From positions 1 through 64,000 of the forward strand of contig LDWW01000021.1 in NCBI GenBank assembly GCA_001045525.1: a stretch of 64,000 nucleotides of DNA, given 5' to 3'. Origin of the DNA: Chitinispirillum alkaliphilum. Its GTDB lineage: Bacteria > Fibrobacterota > Chitinivibrionia > Chitinivibrionales > Chitinispirillaceae. The number at the start of each line of letters is the position of its first letter. The first letter of the stretch is position 1. Made by a program: the position numbers and the translations under genes. Under the pieces are notes generated by a model, which saw only the letters and a list, made by a program, of their open reading frames with translations, did no database searches and was not told the DNA's origin. Shown here one piece after another: positions 48,853-57,660 of the stretch.

Positions 48853-48983
48853 CCCTTATTTTGCGCCCTCGTGTAACTCATTGATTTTACGTATAGATTA
48901 ATGGGCCGAATAAAAAAGGGGTAAACAGTGTAAAAAGTATGTTGCTTGTTTTATAACAAAGGGTTAGCGTTGATTTGCAACGG
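48853..48983 (+). promoter_or_regulatory. CRISPR leader
   Basis: AT-rich 131-bp stretch between the cas6f stop and the first repeat. In I-F systems this region holds the array promoter and the site of new spacer insertion. Orientation is supported by the degenerate repeat at the far end of the array. TTTTATAACAAAGGG lies ~20 nt before the first repeat; I do not assign promoter boxes with confidence. Confidence 0.65.
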
Positions 48984-50933
48984 GTTCACTGCCGTATAGG
49001 CAGCTTAGAAATCAATGCTTCTCAGAGAGCTTTCCCGCAATGAGTTCACTGCCGTATAGGCAGCTTAGAAAATCATGGGGCTGGTGGATCCGCTCCCATG
49101 AGTGTTCACTGCCGTATAGGCAGCTTAGAAATCTGGCGTTCGTCGTCAGTCCATACCCGATCCGTTCACTGCCGTATAGGCAGCTTAGAAACTTATATGG
49201 TCATCCCGCAGCACCCGAACGACGTTCACTGCCGTATAGGCAGCTTAGAAAATCTACTAACAAATATACTACCAAAAGCTACACGTTCACTGCCGTATAG
49301 GCAGCTTAGAAAAACAGCGGGTACAGGTCTGTGAGCTCCAACAGGTTCACTGCCGTATAGGCAGCTTAGAAATCTGCAGCGTGTCTACCTCTTATTAGTC
49401 CATTGTTCACTGCCGTATAGGCAGCTTAGAAACCGACCTGTATTTGATGTAATAGTAGCAGGTGGTTCACTGCCGTATAGGCAGCTTAGAAATTGTTGTT
49501 TTTGCAACAGACCTTGCAGCACCTGTTCACTGCCGTATAGGCAGCTTAGAAATGCTCCCCGGCGGATACTGCAATCTGATTACTTGTTCACTGCCGTATA
49601 GGCAGCTTAGAAACAAAATACGAGACACAAAAAAGGATTGCGGAAGTTCACTGCCGTATAGGCAGCTTAGAAAAACAAATCACCATCTATAATGATACGT
49701 GCGTGTTCACTGCCGTATAGGCAGCTTAGAAATTTGAGTAAGGTTCGGGAGATGGTGGAGTATTGTTCACTGCCGTATAGGCAGCTTAGAAATGGACGGA
49801 AGAAGAGTTGTAAACCGCAGAAGAGTTCACTGCCGTATAGGCAGCTTAGAAATTTTATTAATTCTACTTTCTCTGAAAGCCCGGGTTCACTGCCGTATAG
49901 GCAGCTTAGAAAGTTTATCTTTATATCAAGCTCAAGCCCTTTTTGTTCACTGCCGTATAGGCAGCTTAGAAATCAGGCAACTCTTGATGTTGATGGGGAT
50001 AGTAGTTCACTGCCGTATAGGCAGCTTAGAAATGTGCGCCATCAAATTGTTTCTCACCGTTTTGTTCACTGCCGTATAGGCAGCTTAGAAAATCAAAAAT
50101 CCTTGAATACGGAATCAGCTGGTGTTCACTGCCGTATAGGCAGCTTAGAAATGTAATGAAGAAATGTATTGAATTATAACGTAGTTCACTGCCGTATAGG
50201 CAGCTTAGAAAGGGTGAAAAATATTTGTTCCCTGGCAAAAAAGGTTCACTGCCGTATAGGCAGCTTAGAAATGTTCGCTGTTGCGTTTATCTGCTCTTAT
50301 GTCGTTCACTGCCGTATAGGCAGCTTAGAAAGGTAATGCCGGGTATGGTTGCCAGTCTGTTTTGTTCACTGCCGTATAGGCAGCTTAGAAATGAAATGAG
50401 GATAAAATTTTCGCCCCGACCTGGTTCACTGCCGTATAGGCAGCTTAGAAATGTTTCACCTTCATACTGCCTGACGAAACTATGTTCACTGCCGTATAGG
50501 CAGCTTAGAAATATGGTTCCGGTTAAACCCTCAAAAGATACACCGTTCACTGCCGTATAGGCAGCTTAGAAAGTTCGGGTGTCCTCAACACCTGAAACCT
50601 GATAGTTCACTGCCGTATAGGCAGCTTAGAAATCCAGATCCTATAGGTTGGCCGCGCCTGTCTACGTTCACTGCCGTATAGGCAGCTTAGAAATGATAAT
50701 CTCTCAGTGTGATAATCATGCGTCTGTTCACTGCCGTATAGGCAGCTTAGAAATTATTCGAGGTGCATCTGACTTACGCCTTGCAGTTCACTGCCGTATA
50801 GGCAGCTTAGAAAACAATCTCGCCTGTTGGGTGTAACAGCGACACGTTCACTGCCGTATAGGCAGTTTAGAAAAACAGATGAGTAAAGTCGCCTTATTTG
50901 CCGTGGTTCACTGCCGTAGGCAGCTTAAGTAAA
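48984..50933 (+). CRISPR. Type I-F CRISPR array, 32 intact repeats plus one degenerate terminal repeat
   Basis: 28-bp repeats begin GTTCACTGCCGTATAGGCAG and end CTTAGAAA. The hairpin CTGCCGTATAGGCAG is the I-F type. Period is 60 bp (spacers 32 bp, with a few of 31 or 33). Repeat starts run from 48984, 49044, 49104 to 50786, 50846. The repeat at 50846 has a C-to-T change (GGCAGTTTAG), and the last one at 50906 has lost bases (GCCGTAGGCAGCTTAAGT), as expected at the leader-distal end. All 32 spacers differ by eye; I found none matching elsewhere in this window. Confidence 0.98.
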
Positions 50934-51109
50934 TTCCCCTGACAAGGCATATGATAGATGTTCTGTTTTCACAGCCATACAGGTCAGTTTTCACGGCGAA
51001 TGGTTACACACCTTACCCGCATGCGCCCGGAGTGATTCTTTCTTTTTTGTGAACCTTGTATTATATTTCAAACAGCTCAGTTTTCCACCTCTTTTACAAG
51101 GCATATATA

Positions 51110-51628
51110 ATGGATTACAGATTTGCAGCAATAGACTTTGAAACTGCAGATTATGGCCGTGATAGTGCGTGTGCGCTCTCTGTAATAATAGTTGATGGTA
51201 CACAGATTGAGGAAAAACACAGTTATCTTATCAGGCCACCCCGCAAGCAATTTACCTTTACCAATATCCATGGTATTACCTGGGAAGATGTTGAGAACAA
51301 ATCAAGTTTCCCTGATTTATGGCCAACGATACAAACTCATTTTGAAAACATATCCTTCATTGCTGCTCACAACGCTCCTTTCGACCGTTCCGTATTAAAG
51401 AAATGTTGCCTGGTTCATTCCATTCAAGTACCTCAGATCCCCTTTTTGTGTTCTATGAAACTGGTAAGAGGGGCTTTAAATCTCTATCCAACAAATTTAC
51501 CCCATGTATGCAGTCGATTTGGTATAACCCTGAAACATCATGATGCGGAATCGGATGCATTGGCATGTGCAAAAATCATTATATCATGTGTACAGCAGGG
51601 AATAATTCTTAAACCATTTATTGGTTGA
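51110..51628 (+). CDS. DnaQ-like DEDDh 3'-5' exonuclease
   Basis: 172 aa. The frame is open from 51056, but the domain starts at MDYRFAAIDFETADYG (51110). Exo I has D and E (IDFETAD), Exo II AAHNAPFDRSVL, and Exo III HHDAESDALACA with the His-Asp pair, so all DEDDh residues are present. It is a stand-alone domain without polymerase parts. It lies 177 nt after the array on the same strand. DnaQ-like exonucleases can trim prespacers for Cas1-Cas2 in some systems, so a link to adaptation is possible, but proximity is the only evidence here. Confidence 0.85.
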   Translation: MDYRFAAIDFETADYGRDSACALSVIIVDGTQIEEKHSYLIRPPRKQFTFTNIHGITWEDVENKSSFPDLWPTIQTHFENISFIAAHNAPFDRSVLKKCCLVHSIQVPQIPFLCSMKLVRGALNLYPTNLPHVCSRFGITLKHHDAESDALACAKIIISCVQQGIILKPFIG

Positions 51629-52123
51629 TTTGGCGCGGCGTCCTTCCGGGGTCGGACCTGAATTTATCAGTGTAACTGCCCAAACCTGACTGTAATTAGC
51701 AAAAACATCTGTGTTCCGCTCAGAAAGCATAAGGGTCGAGTGTCGGGGGGCAGGAGGATTTAAAGTGTAGCCAATCTCCCCTCGATACAGCAGGGGAATG
51801 CTTTCCCCACATGCAAAATCCCCCAAAAAAGCCAACCGGCTAAAATCAAACCCACCTCCACACCCACCACACTTCCTTTTTTTCTCCATGCATATTCCGT
51901 CCCTGACGGGCCGGGGAGATTTTTTTTGTATAATCGGTTTTATAAACATTTCGCCCCTAACGGTGCTGCCGGAACAAAAAACAATGTGGGACATCAGGCA
52001 CGGGGTTATAGGTTTTGCTGCGTAAGTTCTAAAACAATTCGCCTACCGAGAGAGCGGATAAACGAGGTACCTACCCCCCGTCTATCAGTGCAGTGATGCG
52101 AAAAAAAGAATTCATAATCCCGT
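51629..52123. other. Intergenic, no supported gene
   Basis: About 495 bp. A minus-strand open frame covers it (51584-51994; KSPRPVRDGICMEKKRKCGG) but overlaps the exonuclease gene and has no family support. It may be a relic repeat. Confidence 0.35.
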
Positions 52124-52756
52124 TTACGGCTGTTCTGTTTTCTCACTCAGGGTCCAGAGTGTATCCTTGTCTCCAATCAGATCAACCCACACGTTCCTTG
52201 AATCGGATCCCCAGTTAAAACTGTACTCAGAGAAAAAATACCCCTCAGCAGTCACGTATTTGTCGATCTGTTTTTCAAAGGGAGTTGATGGAACCACACG
52301 GTTCAATGTAACTACATGACGAGGGTAACCAATAATTTTTCTGGAAACCCTTTTCTTTAGTGTATAGGTCTTATTGTTAAAAGTATAGGTATCGATTTGT
52401 TCTGCACTGATACGGGATTTGGGAGCAGGTGAAAAAATCAACCATAGGATGTTAAGAATAATGTAGGAGGAGAGCAGAGTTGCAGCAAGTCTTTTGAACA
52501 GATTTTTTTTATTTGATAGATAAATACGCCAGATTATTTCAGCAATAATGGTTAAGGCTGAAAAATAAAGAAATACATTGAACAAGTCGTTTTGAAAGGA
52601 AACTCCGGTCAGATCTAAAACAAAAGACATAAACAACACAAGAAGATAGAGTATAACCCTTTGTGTTTTCAGAAGTTTGCATTTACAAAGAAAATACCCC
52701 AATGTGACAACCAACAAAGGAAAAAGTGCCTGAGTGAGAAGAAAATTAAAGTTCAT
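52124..52756 (-). CDS. Membrane protein of unknown function
   Basis: ATG at 52756 is preferred (CAGGAATCTACTC before it) over the frame opening at 52861. 210 aa: four hydrophobic segments in the first ~115 residues (LLTQALFPLLVVTLGYFLC, VILYLLVLFMSFVLDL, VFLYFSALTIIAEIIWRIYL, LLSSYIILNILWLIF). A soluble ~95-residue domain follows (SAEQIDTYTFNNKTYTLKKR, AEGYFFSEYSFNWGSDSRNV). No family recognised. Confidence 0.6.
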   Translation of the reverse strand: MNFNFLLTQALFPLLVVTLGYFLCKCKLLKTQRVILYLLVLFMSFVLDLTGVSFQNDLFNVFLYFSALTIIAEIIWRIYLSNKKNLFKRLAATLLSSYIILNILWLIFSPAPKSRISAEQIDTYTFNNKTYTLKKRVSRKIIGYPRHVVTLNRVVPSTPFEKQIDKYVTAEGYFFSEYSFNWGSDSRNVWVDLIGDKDTLWTLSEKTEQP

Positions 52757-52915
52757 GAGTAGATTCCTGCGTAGTATTAGGTTAGTGTAGAGAGATAAAA
52801 TATGTGTAACCAGGAAGACAAACGATGTAGGAAAATAGTTCTGCCGACACCTGAATACCACAGGAAAGTGTCAACAGAACAGAAGTTTTTACAAAAACCA
52901 TCTCATTTTCTCAGA

Positions 52916-55084
52916 TTAACGCACCATGTATATCCGTTTCATACCCTGAAGATCAGGCGTATTGTATCGTAAAAAGTATACTCCAGAGGACAGTTCAGTG
53001 TTGCTTGCGCCAAGAGGTATTTTTAACTGCTCTGAGGTCCCGATATCTCTTCTGTAGGTTTCCACAACTCTTCCACTTGCAGTAACAATCTGCAATTCCA
53101 CCCGACCGGCATTGGCAGAGCTGATAAGTACGTGTGGAAAATGCTTCATAGATTCAAGGGAGACAGATGGTGTCAAATGAGCTTTACTGATACCCCTCCC
53201 TTCAATAAGCTGATTGTAATCAGCAAACTCGAAATCAAACCAGTTTATATTATATAAACCTGTTCCGGAACCGTTTCCAGTACCTGTGAAAAGTGTTCTC
53301 AGGATGTGACGCCCACGGCTTAGCTTCAGCTCAGTTGAAACAGTTTGCCACTCCTGCCATCCTCCTGTATTCTCAACAGTAACTCCTCCAACCTCTTCCC
53401 CATCAATGATAAAACGAATTACCCCACCTTCAGAATCAGTGGCAACCCTTACATAAACATCATAGATCCCGCTTGCCTCTATGTCTATCAAATATTCCGC
53501 CCAGTTTCCATCATCAATATAAGCGATATTTACCCCCCCACCATCATCCTGTGCAGGCTCTGTCTGAATTCCTAACCTTGAGGCAAAGTCCTGTGCCTGT
53601 ACAAGCCCTGGAACGGCATAATAACTGGTGTCCAAAGGTATTGAAGGTATGTTGTTTTCTATTTTGTTTATATAAGCAACAGCACTTGTAAATGCTGCAT
53701 TGTAGTATATACAGTATTCGCTTGATACATAATTATCTATATTGTCATAGAAATTGCCGCACAGAGATTCCGGCCCTCCCGCCAGACCACCCGTAAGCTC
53801 ATACTCATAATTTACAGACCCGGGATTGCTCCTTTCCTCCCTGTATAACGACCAGGCATCTCCTCCTTTACCAAAAGCAGCAGCATGATGCGGATGGCGG
53901 GGATAACCTCCGCCCAGCTCATTGTAGCCTATGAGAAAGGAAAAATTACTATCCACATTTGCAAATCCGTCATGGCTGCCAAGAATAAAGTCAACATTTC
54001 TCTTTGCAAATTCATAAGCCGAGCGGTTTCCTGTGTGCATATGATACAGTGCTGCCAGCATAGCCGCATTTGATGCATTGCGCAAAGACCCCCAATTGAC
54101 ATTATGCCAATACCCGCACCAGTCAACAGAATATCCTGACACCCTGCTGGAGACTGGATGTAACCAGCGTGGGTCAGATGTGATACTGTATAATTCAAGA
54201 AAAAGTATGTGGTTCATTCTTCCATAACTGAAATGCACACCGGTTGAGATTCCGTATGCATAACTTATCGCCTGATTTAAATATCCCTCATCGCCTGTTG
54301 CCCTGTAAAGCATTGCAGCAGCCAAACCTACATTGTCTTCCCACTCAATACCTTCCATCCAGTCATAGTGGGAGTCTCTTGCGTTACCCGTACCAAAAGG
54401 ATTTATCCTTGCTATATCATAATACTGTTTTGCAGCCTCAAGACACTCATCTGCATAGTCTTCATCAAATTCCCTGTATACAACCGACATTAGTGCAAGT
54501 GCTGCAGCCGCATCACCCAAAGCATTTGACCGCCCACTTGTAGTCGAGTATACTGCCCTTATATTGCTTTCATCATATAACTGCTGGAAAGAGTTGGTGA
54601 TGGGATCGGAAAAACTATTATGATCCCTTCCATCCCCCACCTGCCAGTAAGCGGTTCCGTTATGAACACCTTTTATCAGATAATCAGTCTGGATTTTCAC
54701 CTCGTCAAGTATGTCGGGAATCCCATTTGGAGGGGGGGCTGAATAGGCCTGAGAATAATTATCCGGATAAGCCTCAGGGTAATTGAAATAACCATATAAA
54801 AATGTGAAAGCAGCATAGGGACCGGTTACATGAAATTTTATGTAGTCTCCGCAATCATGCCACCCACCCGTTAAATCCCTGCCTACAGCCTCTCCGTCTG
54901 TCAGGTGACATCCTCCAGAAGGATGAATCCAGGACTGGGTATCCCCACATCTCTGGGCTCCGAGAAAATAGGTGGACAGGTGTTGAGCAAGTGCATAGTC
55001 ATGCTCCGAAGAAACTTCACCTGCTGATGCAAATATCATCAAAAGACAGGATAATTTGACCGCCATGTAGCCTTGTGTTGCCAT
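52916..55084 (-). CDS. Secreted GH9 endoglucanase with CBM6 and C-terminal sorting-type domain
   Basis: 722 aa with a signal peptide (VKLSCLLMIFASAGEVSS). The GH9 catalytic domain spans ~28-480. DLTGGWHDCGDYIKF carries the two nucleophile-activating Asp (77, 80), YPRHPHHAAA the substrate His, and VSSEYCIYYNAAFTSAVAYI the general-acid Glu. A CBM6-type beta-sandwich lies at ~490-625 (VQAQDFASRLGIQTEPAQDD, NIAYIDDGNWAEYLIDI, WFDFEF). The last ~75 residues end SSGVYFLRYNTPDLQGMKRI, like Por/T9SS-type sorting domains. It cleaves internal beta-1,4-glucan bonds outside the cell and binds the polymer through the CBM. Typical for cellulolytic Fibrobacterota. Confidence 0.93.
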   Translation of the reverse strand: MATQGYMAVKLSCLLMIFASAGEVSSEHDYALAQHLSTYFLGAQRCGDTQSWIHPSGGCHLTDGEAVGRDLTGGWHDCGDYIKFHVTGPYAAFTFLYGYFNYPEAYPDNYSQAYSAPPPNGIPDILDEVKIQTDYLIKGVHNGTAYWQVGDGRDHNSFSDPITNSFQQLYDESNIRAVYSTTSGRSNALGDAAAALALMSVVYREFDEDYADECLEAAKQYYDIARINPFGTGNARDSHYDWMEGIEWEDNVGLAAAMLYRATGDEGYLNQAISYAYGISTGVHFSYGRMNHILFLELYSITSDPRWLHPVSSRVSGYSVDWCGYWHNVNWGSLRNASNAAMLAALYHMHTGNRSAYEFAKRNVDFILGSHDGFANVDSNFSFLIGYNELGGGYPRHPHHAAAFGKGGDAWSLYREERSNPGSVNYEYELTGGLAGGPESLCGNFYDNIDNYVSSEYCIYYNAAFTSAVAYINKIENNIPSIPLDTSYYAVPGLVQAQDFASRLGIQTEPAQDDGGGVNIAYIDDGNWAEYLIDIEASGIYDVYVRVATDSEGGVIRFIIDGEEVGGVTVENTGGWQEWQTVSTELKLSRGRHILRTLFTGTGNGSGTGLYNINWFDFEFADYNQLIEGRGISKAHLTPSVSLESMKHFPHVLISSANAGRVELQIVTASGRVVETYRRDIGTSEQLKIPLGASNTELSSGVYFLRYNTPDLQGMKRIYMVR

Positions 55085-55344
55085 TCTCTCCCTCTCCCAA
55101 CGCTGTTATGCCAGTTTAAGCGATTAAAAAGTGCGCCCTGAATAAAAGCTGCACTATACTGTATATGAAACAAACTGAAAGTATACCACTTAATATAAGA
55201 AACATTCGCAGGTTTCGCTAAGCTTTTTACAATCCGGCCTGTAACGGCTTGATTTTAAACAGATTCTTTGGGGAAGTGTGATTTTTTCGGGTAAATTTGC
55301 ATACCTGTCAGACAAATGTTTCAGCCTCCCCTCCCCTTAAAAAA

Positions 55345-56610
55345 TCAGTAAATCAGGGTGCCAAGCCTTATGCCCTCAAGATATATCTCATCAACCCACA
55401 GATAAACGGTATCACCACTGCTGTTTGCGGGGGTATCTGCCAGAAATGAAATGGTGGTAACAGACTTCAGGGCCTGCTCCAGGGTGTAGCCCTGCAAATT
55501 GGGTCTGCTGCCCGGTTCAATGGTAAAGGAGTCAATCGGTATTCTGTAATGGGTCCACTTCTGTGACAATTCAATTTCGTATGAAAAATGTTCTGTATTA
55601 TCCTGTATAGATTCAAGCAGTTTTGAATATAGCCTCAGTTTTACTTTACCGCTTCCCTTTGCCTGAAATGATACAGCCTCAAGTTCTTCAAGATTGTAAT
55701 ATCTGTTTGGCCCGCCTCTGCCAACAAAAAATCCCACTATCCCCCATGGATGTGGTTGAGAGCTGTCAAGTTTGATTCTTGTTTTCAGACTTTTACCCGA
55801 AAAAGCACTTTCACCTGAAACAGTGCCCACCGAAGCGGTAGATCCGGCTCCAAAGCCCGCATCTGTAACTGTAAACCACCAGCCACCAGTACCGATCAAC
55901 CGGCCAATATGTGTCTGACCGTACCCCATCGAAAAATTATCAATAAGAACTTTATCGATATTTGAATGTACTCTGAAATTTTCCAGATCATTTTCTGAGT
56001 CAACTATAAGTGTAGCTCCAATTGTTTGCTCTGCAGCTCCTCCAACATCTGCACCCGTTAAAACTATATACTCACCTTCCGGTACATTCCTGAACAGAAA
56101 TCTCCCATCGGGCCCCACAGTGGTCCGGTATGATGAGCCTGACAATCTTATTTCTGATGACAGTACAGAGGTGTGCTGGACCTTTCCGGAAACATCAACA
56201 CCAGGCTTGAGCTTAAAATCAAATCTCTCAACATAATCGGGGTATGAACTTATATCTTTTACAAGCAAGGCTTCCTCCAGATCCATAATCTGGAGATTTG
56301 AAACTTTATGCTCCGGGACTCTGACCACAAAAGATCCATCTGAAGCGGTTCGTGTACTGTCGACAATCTCAGATTTTCCCTCATAAACACATGTCAGCCA
56401 TTCACTTCCTTCCACTACGTAAACAAGTCCATTATTCAATGGCAAGCCATCGCATGACTGCACTTTCCCTGTGATGGTGCGGGTATTGGGATAGTCGGTG
56501 CCACCACTTCCTCCTGCTACATTATCGTAAGCACACCCTGTAACAATCAGACTCAGCCCTGTGACAGATGACAAACAGAACATCAGAAACTGCTTCCATA
56601 CCCGCCTCAT
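55345..56610 (-). CDS. Lipoprotein with regulatory-like beta domains and CBM11/CIA30-like C-terminus
   Basis: 421 aa. Lipobox LSLIVTGC-AYDN. Two carboxypeptidase-regulatory-like folds follow: TITGKVQSCDGLPLNNGLVY with ASDGSFVVRVPE, and VSGKVQHTSVLSSEIRLSGS with GPDGRFLFRNVPEGEY. Residues ~220-421 form a jelly-roll-like domain (IDNFSMGYGQTHIGRLIGTG, LEELEAVSFQAKGSGKVKLR, TISFLADTPANSSGDTVYLW), resembling CBM11/CIA30 sugar-binding folds. Its start overlaps the stop of the TIGR02147 gene by 4 nt. A surface carbohydrate-sensing or -binding role is likely; the exact ligand cannot be read. Confidence 0.75.
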   Translation of the reverse strand: MRRVWKQFLMFCLSSVTGLSLIVTGCAYDNVAGGSGGTDYPNTRTITGKVQSCDGLPLNNGLVYVVEGSEWLTCVYEGKSEIVDSTRTASDGSFVVRVPEHKVSNLQIMDLEEALLVKDISSYPDYVERFDFKLKPGVDVSGKVQHTSVLSSEIRLSGSSYRTTVGPDGRFLFRNVPEGEYIVLTGADVGGAAEQTIGATLIVDSENDLENFRVHSNIDKVLIDNFSMGYGQTHIGRLIGTGGWWFTVTDAGFGAGSTASVGTVSGESAFSGKSLKTRIKLDSSQPHPWGIVGFFVGRGGPNRYYNLEELEAVSFQAKGSGKVKLRLYSKLLESIQDNTEHFSYEIELSQKWTHYRIPIDSFTIEPGSRPNLQGYTLEQALKSVTTISFLADTPANSSGDTVYLWVDEIYLEGIRLGTLIY

Positions 56611-57476
56611 GTAAGGTCTCCCTTTTTTTGGGTTGGAGGAAAGATTTGGGCAACAGGAAACAGCTGCACATTCAGAGAGACAATCCTGTCTGCTTCACCA
56701 GTGTCATTTTCCGATTCAAGGAACAATTGCCTCAGCTCATCGATTTTTTGGCACATTTTCTTGTAAGATGATTCATCCACCCCTTTTAGCGCCATGGTTA
56801 TATGACGTTTCTCCTTATCAGTACTTTCCATTGCGTGAATGCTTGCTTCGATAAGTGATCTCTTGACATCATTTACAACCGGATGAGGCATATCTTTATA
56901 ACTGACAACACTGTCCTGCACCGGGTAATACCACCCGGTGGAGCTGTCCTGCCTTACCATATTCCATTTTTTCAGTTTGGTGAGTGCTTTTTTTACATCT
57001 GAAGTTGTTAATTGTAAATTAACAAGAGCATCAGAGATTTCCCTGGCATCAGATACTCCCCCCCTGCAGCTTACATATTCTCTAATTACCGGATACCGCC
57101 AGGATGCAAAATATTCCAGTTCTTTTGAAGCAAGCATGGTTCTGAGGTTCTTTTTCCGAAGATCTGCAAGAGATTCAAAAAGTTCCCTTTTCTTCCCGTG
57201 ATCATTGCAGTTCTCTTTTTCCACAAGAAGCCTGAAATACTCTGTTTCATCCCCTCTTAAATCCAGAGCCACTACAAAACCATCCACATGACGCGATCCG
57301 ATCTTTTTCCTTTTTGATATAACATCACACAAAAATGATCGGGATTTTATTCCTGCACGCTCAAGAAACTCTTTCTGGCTCATACCAAAACGTTTGGCAT
57401 AATCATACCAGTCACGAAGATAATCGGAATATTCCTCGTAAGTGAAAAGCGGGGTATTCATGCGGTTTTTTTTCAT
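56607..57476 (-). CDS. TIGR02147-family protein
   Basis: 289 aa from ATG 57476; the longer frame from 57506 would start inside the promoter. FTYEEYSDYLRDWYDYAKRF, SQKEFLERAGIKSRSFLCDV and HVDGFVVALDLRGDETEYFR form an N-terminal part with HTH-like helices. SDALVNLQLTTSDVKKALTK with WNMVRQDSSTGWY is a winged-helix-like segment, and the C-terminal part has the family-typical MESTDKEKRHITMALKGVDE. This family is expanded in Fibrobacter and has no firm function, but the helix-turn-helix elements suggest a transcription regulator. Coupled to the lipoprotein downstream. Confidence 0.82.
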   Translation of the reverse strand: MKKNRMNTPLFTYEEYSDYLRDWYDYAKRFGMSQKEFLERAGIKSRSFLCDVISKRKKIGSRHVDGFVVALDLRGDETEYFRLLVEKENCNDHGKKRELFESLADLRKKNLRTMLASKELEYFASWRYPVIREYVSCRGGVSDAREISDALVNLQLTTSDVKKALTKLKKWNMVRQDSSTGWYYPVQDSVVSYKDMPHPVVNDVKRSLIEASIHAMESTDKEKRHITMALKGVDESSYKKMCQKIDELRQLFLESENDTGEADRIVSLNVQLFPVAQIFPPTQKKGDLT

Positions 57477-57493
57477 TTTTTGCACCTGATACC

Positions 57494-57522
57494 AATATAA
57501 GTACAAAAATGAAGATCGACAA
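57494..57522 (-). promoter_or_regulatory. Sigma-70-type promoter for the TIGR02147/lipoprotein operon
   Basis: On the minus strand TTGTCG, a 17-base spacer, then TATATT, ending 18 nt before the ATG at 57476. This also argues against the upstream start at 57506. Confidence 0.55.
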
Positions 57523-57660
57523 GATTTTTAGCTGCCGCAAAAAAATACAGATATTTATGATGAAGGATAATTTCGGGGACACTATCAAACAAAAAGAGAG
57601 GAGACCGAATTTTCAGATGCAAAGTTTGAAAATGGTCTCCCCAAAAAAAACGTACTTATC

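Noticed and set aside
49040..50840. Open frames with repeated SLPYRQLR, VHCRIGSLE and FLSCLYGSE
   Set aside because: These are translations of the CRISPR repeats.
51790..51830. GGGGAATGCTTTCCCC-like word shared with the Rhs junction sequence
   Set aside because: Only a short palindromic word is shared, so the likeness is probably chance.
51584..51994. 136-aa minus-strand frame between the exonuclease and the membrane protein genes
   Set aside because: It overlaps the exonuclease 3' end, has uneven composition and no recognised domain.
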